64,000 bases of DNA from Lawsonella clevelandensis (GTDB taxonomy: Bacteria > Actinomycetota > Actinomycetes > Mycobacteriales > Mycobacteriaceae), in assembly GCF_001293125.1 (NCBI RefSeq), contig NZ_CP009312.1, positions 810,608 to 874,607 on the forward strand, written 5' to 3'. Both the position numbers and the translations under genes were made by a program. A model generated the notes under the pieces. It was not told the origin of the DNA and ran no database searches. It saw only the letters and a list, made by a program, of their open reading frames with translations. Position 1 is the stretch's first letter. The number at the start of each line of letters is the position of its first letter. Of the stretch, positions 16,469 to 24,751 are shown piece after piece.

Positions 16469-18103
16469 TTACTTCTTGGATGCTTCCTTGGTGGCAGCGG
16501 CGGCGTTGCGGCCAGCGCGACGACCGGAGAAGAAGCAGTCCGCAATGGACAGACCAGAGACGTAGGAGTTGGAGCAGACACCGACGGCGTTACGGCCAGC
16601 GGCGTACAGGCCCGGGATGTCCTCGCCCTTCTCATTCACGACGTTGCCGGTCTTCTCGTTGACCTGGAGGCCACCAAGGGTGAGGCCGGGTGCCGGGTAC
16701 ATCATGCCATTCAGAATGTTGTTCGGAATGTTGGAGATGTCAATGGCGTAGAACGGGGCCTTGAGGACAGGGCTGGTAAGGTTCGCAGCCTTGTGGTAAG
16801 GATCGCCAGTGCCAGCGGCAATACCCTCGTTGTACTCGTCAATGGTCTTGCGCAGGCCTGCGGGATCCACACCGGTCTTCTTGGCAAGCTCCTCGATGGT
16901 GTTCGCCTTCTTATGGCCGATGGAGAACAGGTACAGTGCCATGGCCCAGTGGAAGATCTGAGACTGGGAAGGAACCTGCTTCATAGCCTTAATCCACTGG
17001 TTGTGGTCGAGGATGAGGCGGCAGTTAGCGCCATACTCACGAACCATAACGTTGGAGTGGGTTGCACCGTAGAGGTCTTCGTTGGTAACACGGTGGCCGT
17101 TGGTACCAACAGAAACGCCCTCGATGAAGGCCTCCGGCGGGGAGATGAAGCGCCAAGAGGTAGCCTTGTCCATCTGAGCGATGGCGCCACCGGCGCTCTG
17201 GCCTAGCATGATGCCCTTGCCGCTATCGCCGCCAGTTCCCAGCGGGGTGATCTTGGCGTAAGGACCGGTGTACTTCTCCATCCACGGGGTGTTGTAGGCG
17301 AAGCCACCAGCGGAGAGGATCACAGCGTCGCAATGGACGGTGTAGTCTTCCTTGCCAGCCTTCCAGATGGCGTCGGTGAGCTTGTCAGCCGGGCGGCCGA
17401 TCTGATCGGGGAAGAAGTTGCCAAGCTTGGCGGTCAGTTTGGTGACAACCCAGTGCAGCTTCATAAGCTTCTCGCTGTTAAGAGCGGAGAACTTTACGCC
17501 GACAACCTTGCCGTTTTCGATAACCAGATCGGAAACGCGGGCTACGGGGAGGAAGGTGACGCCCTTCTTCAGAGCGGAGTCCTTGAGGCTGTTGTACAGC
17601 ACCTTGCCGGACTTCAGGCCGGAGGCCTTGGCACGGTGGCCACGGGGAGCCGGGAAGGCGTGCTCGTTGTAGGGGTAGGCCTTCTCGTTACCAGAGAAGT
17701 ACAGGTAATGCTTGTCGGTGGGGTAAGAAGCCTTGTAGGGGCACAGCGAAGAGTCGAAGCCCACGCCGTTTTCCTTCAGCCACTCGATCATACCGGGGGA
17801 CTGTTCGCAGAAATCGCGGAGGGTGTCGTCGGAAACAACGCCCTGAGCTTCCTGCTTGATGTAGTTGAACATGTTCTCGACGGTGTCCTCGACGCCAGCA
17901 CCCTTCTGAACAGAGGTGCCGCCGCCGGCGTAGACGATGCCGCCGGAGAGACGGGTTGCGCCACCGCCAATGGAGAGGTCGAGAGCGAGGACGCGAGCGC
18001 CATTGTCCGCAGCCTCGATAGCTGCAGCGGCACCAGCGCCACCGAAACCAACGACGACTACGTCGAAGGAATCATCGGGGATGAGTTTCTTCTTAGAAGA
18101 CAA
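16469..18103 (-). CDS. FAD-dependent dehydrogenase (fumarate reductase/3-ketosteroid dehydrogenase flavoprotein superfamily)
   Basis: A 544-residue flavoprotein. The N-terminal FAD site is DVVVVGFGGAGAAAAIEA followed by the Glu/Asp-ended strand LALDLS and GGGATRLSGGIVYAGGG. A second FAD contact, GLYAAGRNAVG...YVSGLSIADCFFSGRRAG, closes the protein. This layout is shared by flavocytochrome fumarate reductases, 3-ketosteroid-delta1-dehydrogenases and related enoyl reductases; the exact substrate cannot be assigned. No signal peptide, heme or iron-sulfur motif is seen. The start codon is TTG 18103, supported by an excellent AGGAGG 7 nt upstream. It lies downstream of an SDR epimerase/dehydrogenase gene with a hairpin in the 77-bp gap, probably one operon. 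Confidence 0.85.
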   Translation of the reverse strand: MSSKKKLIPDDSFDVVVVGFGGAGAAAAIEAADNGARVLALDLSIGGGATRLSGGIVYAGGGTSVQKGAGVEDTVENMFNYIKQEAQGVVSDDTLRDFCEQSPGMIEWLKENGVGFDSSLCPYKASYPTDKHYLYFSGNEKAYPYNEHAFPAPRGHRAKASGLKSGKVLYNSLKDSALKKGVTFLPVARVSDLVIENGKVVGVKFSALNSEKLMKLHWVVTKLTAKLGNFFPDQIGRPADKLTDAIWKAGKEDYTVHCDAVILSAGGFAYNTPWMEKYTGPYAKITPLGTGGDSGKGIMLGQSAGGAIAQMDKATSWRFISPPEAFIEGVSVGTNGHRVTNEDLYGATHSNVMVREYGANCRLILDHNQWIKAMKQVPSQSQIFHWAMALYLFSIGHKKANTIEELAKKTGVDPAGLRKTIDEYNEGIAAGTGDPYHKAANLTSPVLKAPFYAIDISNIPNNILNGMMYPAPGLTLGGLQVNEKTGNVVNEKGEDIPGLYAAGRNAVGVCSNSYVSGLSIADCFFSGRRAGRNAAAATKEASKK

Positions 18104-18140
18104 CTTATTTCCTCCTAATTACTTTTATAGGGATCTGAGG

Positions 18141-18165
18141 GCTCTCCGCCTATCAAGCGGAGAGC
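18141..18165 (-). other. Strong intercistronic hairpin
   Basis: GCTCTCCGC and GCGGAGAGC pair perfectly around a 7-nt loop between the SDR stop and the TTG start of the FAD gene. No U-tract follows. It may stabilise or process the mRNA, or attenuate the downstream gene. Confidence 0.6.
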
Positions 18166-18180
18166 GATAGAGGGAAAAGA

Positions 18181-19617
18181 TCAGAGTTCGAGCTGGGCCA
18201 GGAACGGGCTGCGCTCGGCGATGACGTCGTATTCCCAAACGTTGCGGACTTCCTTCGGGCACCAGTGGCCGGCCTTGAGGACGGCGAAGGGGCTGGCGTC
18301 GAATTCGTAGCCCATGGCGCCTTCCCAACGAAGAGCCTCGTAAGGATCGCCGCTGTACTTCTTGGAGAGCAGCTTGCCGCCGCGGAACTTGGCAGCTTCC
18401 TGCAGTTCCTTGACGGTGAGGTCCTTGACTTCCTTGCTCTCGTCGTAGCCGTGATCGAGGTAGGTAACTTCCTTCGAGGGGCTCGGCGGAACGAAGGTGT
18501 CCCAGCCACCGATCTTCTTCCACTCGTCGTAGCCACCGAAGTAAGCGGACAAGCCCTTAGGATCCTTGTTCTTGATGAAGCGCAGCATACCGCGGTCTTC
18601 ATTGAGGATTGGCTTCATCACGAAGTTCTTGATGATGGGGCCGGGAACGTAGCCAGCAAGCTTGAAGGTTCCCGGAGCCGCATTGACCATACGATCAATG
18701 GCCTTCTGCGGGTCGGCACCGCAGCGGTAAGGAACGAGTTCTTCCAGGTAATCGGAGTCTGCGTACCACTGACCGTGGAAGTTGCGGTTGGCGTACCAGT
18801 TGTAGTCGTACCACTTGCGCATGTCGGCACCGAAGGCGGCAACCATGCGGGAGTAGATCTCGTAGTTGGTGAAGCGCCAGGGTTCGCCGGAACCGAGGTT
18901 GTACACGCCACGCCAGAACTTGGGGTTGACATTGTCGTCGGTGACGATCTGACGCACCAGGCGAGCTGCGTCCTCAACGAGGATCCATTCGAGCACACCG
19001 TTCATGGCGGTGTGGGTCATGATCGGGTCCTGAATGAGCACAACGCCCGGGTGGAAGATGCCGGAGGAGCGGAGCCAGGCCCACTTCTTCAGACCGGAAT
19101 GAATGAGCATCTTCTCGGCGATGATCTTGGACTGTGCGTACTCTTCGAACTTGGACGGCCACAGCGGGTCACCAACACGGCCCCAGTGATGCGGAGGGTT
19201 ACGGTCGCCGGTCTGGGCAACAGAACCAACGCCTACGACGCCGATCTCATCCGGGTTCGGCTGAGCCTTGACAGCCTTGATGATGTTACGAACGGAACCA
19301 ACGTTGACCTTGTGAGTAAGGGCGTGGTTAGCGTCAGCAACGGGGGAGACCATGCCACCGAGGTGGATCACGTAGTCAGCACCGTCGACGCAGCGCTTGA
19401 CGGCCTCGTAGTCAGTGAGGTCACCAATAACGATTTCCAGGTTGTCCTGGGCCTCGAATTCCTTGCGGAGATCGGGGTTGTTTTCGTAGTCGGTGGGGAG
19501 AATGAGGGCAACAACGTCTACCTTGTTTGCCACTTCAGCCAGTGACCGGAGAGCGAAGCGCCCCCAGTTACCGAAGCCACCAGTAAGAAAAACTTTCGTT
19601 TTCTTGTTCTGAGCCAT
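18181..19617 (-). CDS. Extended SDR: NAD-dependent epimerase/dehydratase family protein
   Basis: A 478-residue Rossmann protein. The nucleotide motif is FLTGGFGNWGRFALRSL near the N-terminus, VIGDLTDYEAV and IHLGG follow, and the catalytic YxxxK is YAQSKIIAEK near residue 179. The first ~340 residues are a typical extended SDR. The remaining ~130 form an extra C-terminal region (FGGYDEWKKIGGWDTF...YDVIAE) I do not recognise. The ribosome site is TAGGAGA. It is probably co-transcribed with the FAD dehydrogenase downstream, suggesting two redox steps on one substrate, such as a steroid-like or other lipid alcohol/ketone. That pairing is inference. Confidence 0.82.
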   Translation of the reverse strand: MAQNKKTKVFLTGGFGNWGRFALRSLAEVANKVDVVALILPTDYENNPDLRKEFEAQDNLEIVIGDLTDYEAVKRCVDGADYVIHLGGMVSPVADANHALTHKVNVGSVRNIIKAVKAQPNPDEIGVVGVGSVAQTGDRNPPHHWGRVGDPLWPSKFEEYAQSKIIAEKMLIHSGLKKWAWLRSSGIFHPGVVLIQDPIMTHTAMNGVLEWILVEDAARLVRQIVTDDNVNPKFWRGVYNLGSGEPWRFTNYEIYSRMVAAFGADMRKWYDYNWYANRNFHGQWYADSDYLEELVPYRCGADPQKAIDRMVNAAPGTFKLAGYVPGPIIKNFVMKPILNEDRGMLRFIKNKDPKGLSAYFGGYDEWKKIGGWDTFVPPSPSKEVTYLDHGYDESKEVKDLTVKELQEAAKFRGGKLLSKKYSGDPYEALRWEGAMGYEFDASPFAVLKAGHWCPKEVRNVWEYDVIAERSPFLAQLEL

Positions 19618-19639
19618 TTAGGACTTCTCCTAGTTGTGG

Positions 19640-19679
19640 GGTGTAACGGCCATGTCGTTATCTAGTCTAGGTTTACACC
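19640..19679. promoter_or_regulatory. Candidate operator: inverted repeat GGTGTAA-N26-TTACACC
   Basis: GGTGTAA (19640-19646) and TTACACC (19673-19679) form a perfect 7-bp inverted repeat 22 bp upstream of the SDR gene. The right arm overlaps one of two CTAGGTTTAC direct repeats (19667-19676, 19691-19700). The arrangement suits a repressor or activator site; the protein is unknown. Confidence 0.35.
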
Positions 19680-20322
19680 AATTCTTTTGGCTAGGTTTAC
19701 GCAACTATTGACGAACGTCCCCGGCGAAAACGCTGTGAGCGGCGAAAACATAAAGTGGCTGAGGCCAGTTTTCGGAGTTTTTGTGACCGAAATTACAATG
19801 TGGAAATGCCATAACTTTCCATTGCTGACATCTCCTGTCATGTCGTTTTTACCTGGCCTCTGCCCACGTTTAACGACCGTGAGGGGCATTTTTGGGCTTA
19901 TCCACAGTTTCTTCCGTCATTCTTGACCCTTCCTACCAGCACTATTAAGGGTCACCTAACTATAGTTGAGACGGAATTGCGCCATTATAAGAGGATTACG
20001 ATCGAATTTGGTCAGATTTTCGATTAATTAATGTCACACCACTTAATGGCAACACCCCCTTTGGCCTCCACGGCTATTTGATTACCTTTTCTAAACACTC
20101 TTTAGGCATTAAAAACTCGTTACAGATGATGGTGAAATGTAGTGTAGCTACCCCCTGCGAACACTCTGCCCCGCCCGGCATGAGAGGGTATTCTCACCCC
20201 CTCCCACAGGACTCATCACCCTCTTAGAGACCTCTTATATATAGGGAAATTGACAGATCCGCTAAAATTAGCTCCTAGCTGCAACAATCTTTGAGCGGCT
20301 ACCCATTGTGACCTAGGTAACA
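19680..20322. other. AT-rich intergenic region without a recognised gene
   Basis: About 640 bp between divergent genes. The short open frames here lack ribosome sites and family features. The region holds a repeated CGGCGAAAAC (19722-19731 and 19740-19749, period 18) and long A/T-rich stretches. It probably carries promoters and regulatory sites for both flanking operons. Confidence 0.5.
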
Positions 20323-20328
20323 TAAGAT
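20323..20328 (+). promoter_or_regulatory. -10 hexamer TAAGAT (leaderless candidate)
   Basis: TAAGAT ends 7 nt before ATG 20336. The box overlaps the alternative ATG at 20327, which argues for the later start. Confidence 0.45.
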
Positions 20329-20335
20329 GAGGACC

Positions 20336-21361
20336 ATGTCAGGTCAGTATTTTCTCAAGAAACTGTTTGCGGGCGCTGCCACCATCGTCCTCGGAACAAG
20401 CTTCGCGAGCATCGGAGCCCCGCAGGCCCTCGCCGCCACCGCCACCAAGACGGCACCCCTCGCCTGCCGCACCAACGGTGCCCCGATGGGATACAACGTC
20501 ACCCGCGACATGCACGCACGCCTCGTCGTGAGCGGCCCCGACCACGTCAAAGCCGGACACAACACCGTTGTTCGCGTGCAATACCTGCCCGATGTCGCCC
20601 CCGGCACCGAGTCCATCGCCACCATGGAAACTCTGCACGACATCGTTGTCCGCTTCACTCTCAACGATCCCCGCAGCTTCGTCACCGCCCGCGCTGTGAA
20701 CGCCGGTCAGAACCTCACCAAGCAACCACAGATCAGCCTGGTGGGCGGTAACACCCTGGTTCTCTCCGGCATGTCCGTCAACGTCAACGGCAAGGACACT
20801 CACTGGGCCCCACCTTCCTTGGAACTCACCTTTACCGCACCCACCGACGGTGACCCGTTGAAAACGCTACATCTGGCCACCGAAGGTGCCGCCGGCGAAT
20901 TTAACAACCCCGCTAACGCCATGACCATGCGCGCCCGTACCCGCAGCCAGCTGGGCGAAACCAACGTACAGATGAACTGTCGGGCCCTCTCCGACGCCAC
21001 CAGTGTCCTCACCATCCCGGTTACCGGCGTAAAAGACGGTGAAACCTCCCCTACTACCCCTACCTCCGCCACTATTGATGGCAGCACCGACAAGGATGAT
21101 GGCACCGGTAAAGACACCGGCCCGAGCGGCAACGATACCGGCGCTGCCTCCGACACCACGCGCACTACCGATAACGGCACTACCGTTGCGGATGACAGCC
21201 TGCAACGCTTGGACAGCGACGTCTACGCCAAAGACACCACACCTGTCAGCAACAAAGCCCCTACTTGGCTGACCACCCTCATTAGCGTGTTGGCCGTGGC
21301 TGCCGTCGCCGCCGTAGCCTTCAAGCTCTACCAGAACTACCGCGACCGCGACGACGACTAA
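20336..21361 (+). CDS. Unknown secreted type I membrane protein, tandem copy 1
   Basis: A 341-residue protein from ATG 20336. It has a signal peptide (KKLFAGAATIVLG..., predicted cleavage after ALA), an ectodomain of about 210 residues, a Thr/Asp/Gly-rich linker (~residues 230-300), a transmembrane helix (TLISVLAVAAVAAVAFKLY) and a short charged tail. The ectodomain opens with CRTNGAPMGYNVTR, includes GTESIATME and GEFNNPANAMTMR, and ends with a second Cys in MNCRAL, likely forming a disulfide. I do not recognise the family. The next gene is a clear paralogue with the same architecture. It is an externally facing, membrane-tethered protein; role unknown. Confidence 0.8.
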   Translation: MSGQYFLKKLFAGAATIVLGTSFASIGAPQALAATATKTAPLACRTNGAPMGYNVTRDMHARLVVSGPDHVKAGHNTVVRVQYLPDVAPGTESIATMETLHDIVVRFTLNDPRSFVTARAVNAGQNLTKQPQISLVGGNTLVLSGMSVNVNGKDTHWAPPSLELTFTAPTDGDPLKTLHLATEGAAGEFNNPANAMTMRARTRSQLGETNVQMNCRALSDATSVLTIPVTGVKDGETSPTTPTSATIDGSTDKDDGTGKDTGPSGNDTGAASDTTRTTDNGTTVADDSLQRLDSDVYAKDTTPVSNKAPTWLTTLISVLAVAAVAAVAFKLYQNYRDRDDD

Positions 21362-21529
21362 CCATGGGACGTGCCGCCATAACACTATGCGACGTCAACA
21401 TGTGGAGCGTTGCACCCGCCCAGTGTGACACTCCCGTCGTATAAGGTGCGTTACGGGCACCCTTCACCACCACTCAAAAACTATCCATAAACAGGTAAAT
21501 ATTCGCATTACAGGGCTATTCAACCGTCC

Positions 21530-21535
21530 TACAAT
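21530..21535 (+). promoter_or_regulatory. -10 hexamer TACAAT (leaderless candidate)
   Basis: TACAAT ends 6 nt before ATG 21542, with no ribosome site between them. This indicates that the second tandem gene has its own promoter. Confidence 0.5.
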
Positions 21536-21541
21536 GAGGGT

Positions 21542-22507
21542 ATGCTCAGAAAACACCTGCTCACCAAACTAGCCACAGCAACGCTCGTGGCTAGCCTCGC
21601 GACAAGTTTCGCGACACTCGGCACCACCACAGCCCACGCTGCGACCACCACTAAAGCGGTGAAATTGTCGTGCCGCACCAACGGCGCCCCGATGCAATAC
21701 AACGTCACCCGCTCCATGACAGCTGATCTCGTCATCACCGCCCCTGACAACGTTAAAGCCGGAGAGAACACCGTGGTCCGCGTACGATACGTTCCGGAAA
21801 TGACCCCCGGTAAAGAATCCATCGCCACCATGAAACAGCTGAAGGACATCGTCCTCCGCTTTACGCTGGACTCCCCTGACGCCTTCGTGACCGCCAAGGC
21901 CGTCGGCCCCGGTAAATTCATGATGAACCCCGCCACCATCAGCCTAGTGGGCGGCAACATGCTGGTGATGTCCGGAATGAACGCCGCAGTGAACGGCAAA
22001 GACACCGCCTGGGAACCGCCCGCCCTCGACATCACTATGAAAGCCCCTAAAGACGGCAAGGTTCTCAATACCGTCCACTTAGCCGTAGAAGGGGCCTCCG
22101 GGGAGTTCAATAACCCCGCCAATGCCATGACGATGAAAACCGTCACCGACAGCATCCTGGGAGAATTGACCATCCAGCTTAACTGCCAGGCACTCTCCGG
22201 GCCAGACACTTTCAGCAGCATCCCCGTGGTGGGAACAGCCCCTTCCGCCTCCACCGTGGCCCCCAGTAGCGGTACCACCAAACCCGACGGCACTACCAAG
22301 AACACCAGCAGCACCCCCACTGTCAGCACCGATGCGAATGGCCTACAACGGGTAGACCAGGACATTTATGCCGAAGAATTTAACGGTGGCGGCACCCCCG
22401 GTTGGCTGGTGGCCGTGATTGTTATTGTCTGCCTCGCAGCGGTAGGCGGCATCGGATACGGAATCTACTACGGTATAAAGAAAAAGAAAGACCGGCAGAA
22501 GAGCTAG
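21542..22507 (+). CDS. Unknown secreted type I membrane protein, tandem copy 2
   Basis: A 321-residue paralogue of the preceding gene. It has a signal peptide (cleavage after TTAHA), ectodomain start CRTNGAPMQYNVTR, shared KESIATMK, GGNMLVMSGM and GEFNNPANAMTMK, a second Cys in LNCQAL, a Ser/Thr-rich linker, a transmembrane helix (WLVAVIVIVCLAAVGGIGYGI) and a Lys-rich tail. The linker is shorter and the cytoplasmic tail more basic than in copy 1. Conserved ectodomain strings and divergent linkers suggest selection on the folded domain. Function unknown. Confidence 0.8.
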   Translation: MLRKHLLTKLATATLVASLATSFATLGTTTAHAATTTKAVKLSCRTNGAPMQYNVTRSMTADLVITAPDNVKAGENTVVRVRYVPEMTPGKESIATMKQLKDIVLRFTLDSPDAFVTAKAVGPGKFMMNPATISLVGGNMLVMSGMNAAVNGKDTAWEPPALDITMKAPKDGKVLNTVHLAVEGASGEFNNPANAMTMKTVTDSILGELTIQLNCQALSGPDTFSSIPVVGTAPSASTVAPSSGTTKPDGTTKNTSSTPTVSTDANGLQRVDQDIYAEEFNGGGTPGWLVAVIVIVCLAAVGGIGYGIYYGIKKKKDRQKS

Positions 22508-22561
22508 CCACCACCAGCCAGTGGGCCACTACTGATCCGAAGGTCAGCCACTGGTACCCAC

Positions 22562-22592
22562 GGGGGCCCGCCCAGCACAAAGGTGGGCCCCC
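22562..22592. terminator. Bidirectional hairpin between convergent genes
   Basis: GGGGGCCCGCC pairs with GGTGGGCCCCC (11 bp, one G-U) around a 9-nt loop, between the stop of the tandem protein (22507) and that of the SDR (22603). No U-tract. Confidence 0.6.
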
Positions 22593-22602
22593 GACCCAAA
22601 GG

Positions 22603-23433
22603 TCAGTCCCGCGCCATCAGCGGCAGCAACCGGTAGATCAAGTCCACCATCTTCTCAGGGAAGATCTCCAGAGCGAGCAGGGCCGCCCCAGAGTTCTTGC
22701 GGTAGCGCAAGCGCAGACACTTCGAGTTCAGAATCTTCACCACCAGCTCGGCGAGTTCTCGAGGGTCGCCCGAGTTTTCCAGAGTGGAGTCCATCATGGG
22801 ACGCATGGTGGAGAGGGCCTTCTTATAGCGGGTAGTGGAGCTAAAGACACGCTTGAAGTCCTCAGTGAGAGCCTCGGTGAGCTTGGTGGCGTAGGAACCG
22901 GGCTCAACTTTCACCACGCGCACGCCACTGTACATGGCCTCGCGGCGGAGCGAGTCGTTATACCCTTCTACCGCACGCTTAGACATGGTGTAGGCGCCGG
23001 CGAAGGGCTGTGCCGTCATCCAGCCGGTGGAGGAAGACGTGTTGACGATGAGGCCCTTAGTCTTTTCCACCATGTCAAAGAAGGTGGCGTTGACGCGCAC
23101 CATGCCCAGGCAGTTGACCTGCAGAATGCGTTCACAATCCTCGATGGGGGTGCCTTCGATGAGGGATGCGAAAGCGGAAAGCCCAGCCATGTTGACAATA
23201 GCGTCGAGCCGGTCGGTGTACTTCTCGACCTCCTTGCGGGCGGCTTTTACACTGTCCGTGCTAGCGAGGTCGACCTGGATAGGGGTGACGTTGGGGAGGT
23301 TGGCGGCAAGGGCTTTCACTCCCTCGACGTCGCAGTCGGCGGCATAGATGTGCCACTTGCCGCTTTTCGCCAGGAGGGTGATGGTGCTGCTTCCGAGTCC
23401 GCCGGCAGCTCCCGTGAAAAACACGCTTTTCAT
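22603..23433 (-). CDS. Classical SDR family oxidoreductase
   Basis: A 276-residue short-chain dehydrogenase. The TGAAGGLGSS cofactor motif (TGxxxGxG) opens the protein, followed by NMAGLS (NNAG variant), the catalytic Ser in VNTSSSTG, and the catalytic YxxxK in YTMSKRAVEGY. After the Rossmann core, residues 195-276 extend through TTRYKKAL to a C-terminal LLPLMARD. The start at ATG 23433 gives the standard N-terminus MKSVFFTGAA; the 22 extra upstream codons do not fit the family. Substrate is unknown. It lies in the accessory block and converges on the tandem membrane proteins. Confidence 0.85.
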   Translation of the reverse strand: MKSVFFTGAAGGLGSSTITLLAKSGKWHIYAADCDVEGVKALAANLPNVTPIQVDLASTDSVKAARKEVEKYTDRLDAIVNMAGLSAFASLIEGTPIEDCERILQVNCLGMVRVNATFFDMVEKTKGLIVNTSSSTGWMTAQPFAGAYTMSKRAVEGYNDSLRREAMYSGVRVVKVEPGSYATKLTEALTEDFKRVFSSTTRYKKALSTMRPMMDSTLENSGDPRELAELVVKILNSKCLRLRYRKNSGAALLALEIFPEKMVDLIYRLLPLMARD

Positions 23434-23692
23434 AATGGTCCGTTCTACAGAGGAAACCGGCTTCCAACTGCAATGGAAGGCGGTATTTCTGCAGTTCATT
23501 TTAGGTGTGTGGGGGACGGGTCGAGTTTGCTTTGAAACGTGATTAAAGTCATTCCCTAACGGTGTTCACGGGTGACAGTTCATCGGTAACCTGAGGGCTA
23601 GCTTAACGCGGTGGGTCATCTCTCCGGCACTACCACCACTGCGTCCAGGCGCGTGACTCCCCACATCACACCCTCCGACATAGGACAACTCC

Positions 23693-24751
23693 ATGTTTAC
23701 CTTCAACTACGGCGCGGGCGCTTCCGCGTGGAAAGTGTGGCTCGTGTGGATCGGCGTGTTCGCCGCTCTCTTCGTCCTCAACGAGTTAACCCGACGTTCC
23801 AAAGTAGGCGGCTTCCTTGCCTTCGTCGTCCTCCCCATCGTCCTCTCTACGCTATGGTTTACCGTCCTCCGCGACCAAACCTACTTGGACTGGTTCCACC
23901 TGGCGAAGGTCTACTCCTCCACCGCCGGCTGTATTGGCTTCTGGTGCATTCGTTTTGTACACGGCACCCGGAAGGACGGCACCCGCTGGCACCTCTCCGA
24001 ATACAAGTGGGCTCTTCTCTTCCCGCCGCTCATTCTGGCCATCAACATTTGTGAGGCCGTGGTCCGCGACATTGAAGTAGGCATGAAGTACACCGGTGGT
24101 GGCTTCCTCGCCGACGAAAATATGGCCTACGTACTGGGCGGCTCCTGGAACTACATGAACGCCGCCGCAGGCATCCTCAACATCCTCACCATCACCGGCT
24201 TCTTCGGTATCTGCCTGCGCAAGTGGTCTAAGAAGGACACCAGCCGCGACATGCTATGGCCGGACATGCTGTGGTTCTGGATTATCGCCTACGACGTCTG
24301 GAACTTTACGTACACCTACAACTGCCTGCCGCACCACGCCTGGTACTGTGGTTTCGCCCTGCTGCTGGCACCCACCCTGTGCGCCTTCACGGTGGGCAAG
24401 GGCGCTTGGCTGCAGCACCGCGCCCACACGCTGGCCCTGTGGTGCATGTTTGCACAGACCTTCCCCGCCTTTATTGACGAGGGCGAGTTCGCGGTGCACT
24501 CCACCTACAACCCGACGGTGATGTGGGTGTGGGGCTTCGCCGCACTGATCATCAACATCGCCGTCTTCGTCTTCATGCTCTACCGCGTGTGGAAGAAGAA
24601 GATGAACCCCTACACCAACGATATTTACGCAGGCCTGAGCGTCTACGACGAGGTGAAGGCAATGTCCGCCCCAGTATGGGAGGGCTCCAAGGAAGCTGTT
24701 CTGGCCGCTGAGTCTGCCACCAGCGCCCCTGCCAGCAAGAACGCAGGGTAG
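23693..24751 (+). CDS. Multi-pass membrane protein of unknown function (possibly DUF5692)
   Basis: A 352-residue integral membrane protein with about eight hydrophobic segments and many aromatic residues. Conserved-looking loops include RFVHGTRKDGTRWHLSEYKW, MNPYTNDIYAGLSVYDEVKAM near the end, and WNYMNAAAGILNILTITGFFGI. From memory it resembles proteins called DUF5692, but that is unverified. A AGGAC sits before ATG 23693. The last 109 bp overlap the end of the GT87-like gene on the other strand. No function is assigned. Confidence 0.75.
   Translation: MFTFNYGAGASAWKVWLVWIGVFAALFVLNELTRRSKVGGFLAFVVLPIVLSTLWFTVLRDQTYLDWFHLAKVYSSTAGCIGFWCIRFVHGTRKDGTRWHLSEYKWALLFPPLILAINICEAVVRDIEVGMKYTGGGFLADENMAYVLGGSWNYMNAAAGILNILTITGFFGICLRKWSKKDTSRDMLWPDMLWFWIIAYDVWNFTYTYNCLPHHAWYCGFALLLAPTLCAFTVGKGAWLQHRAHTLALWCMFAQTFPAFIDEGEFAVHSTYNPTVMWVWGFAALIINIAVFVFMLYRVWKKKMNPYTNDIYAGLSVYDEVKAMSAPVWEGSKEAVLAAESATSAPASKNAG

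Noticed and set aside
19662-19926. Short open frames on both strands in the 700-bp gap upstream of the SDR gene
   Set aside because: No ribosome site, no signal or domain, and they overlap each other; more likely regulatory DNA.
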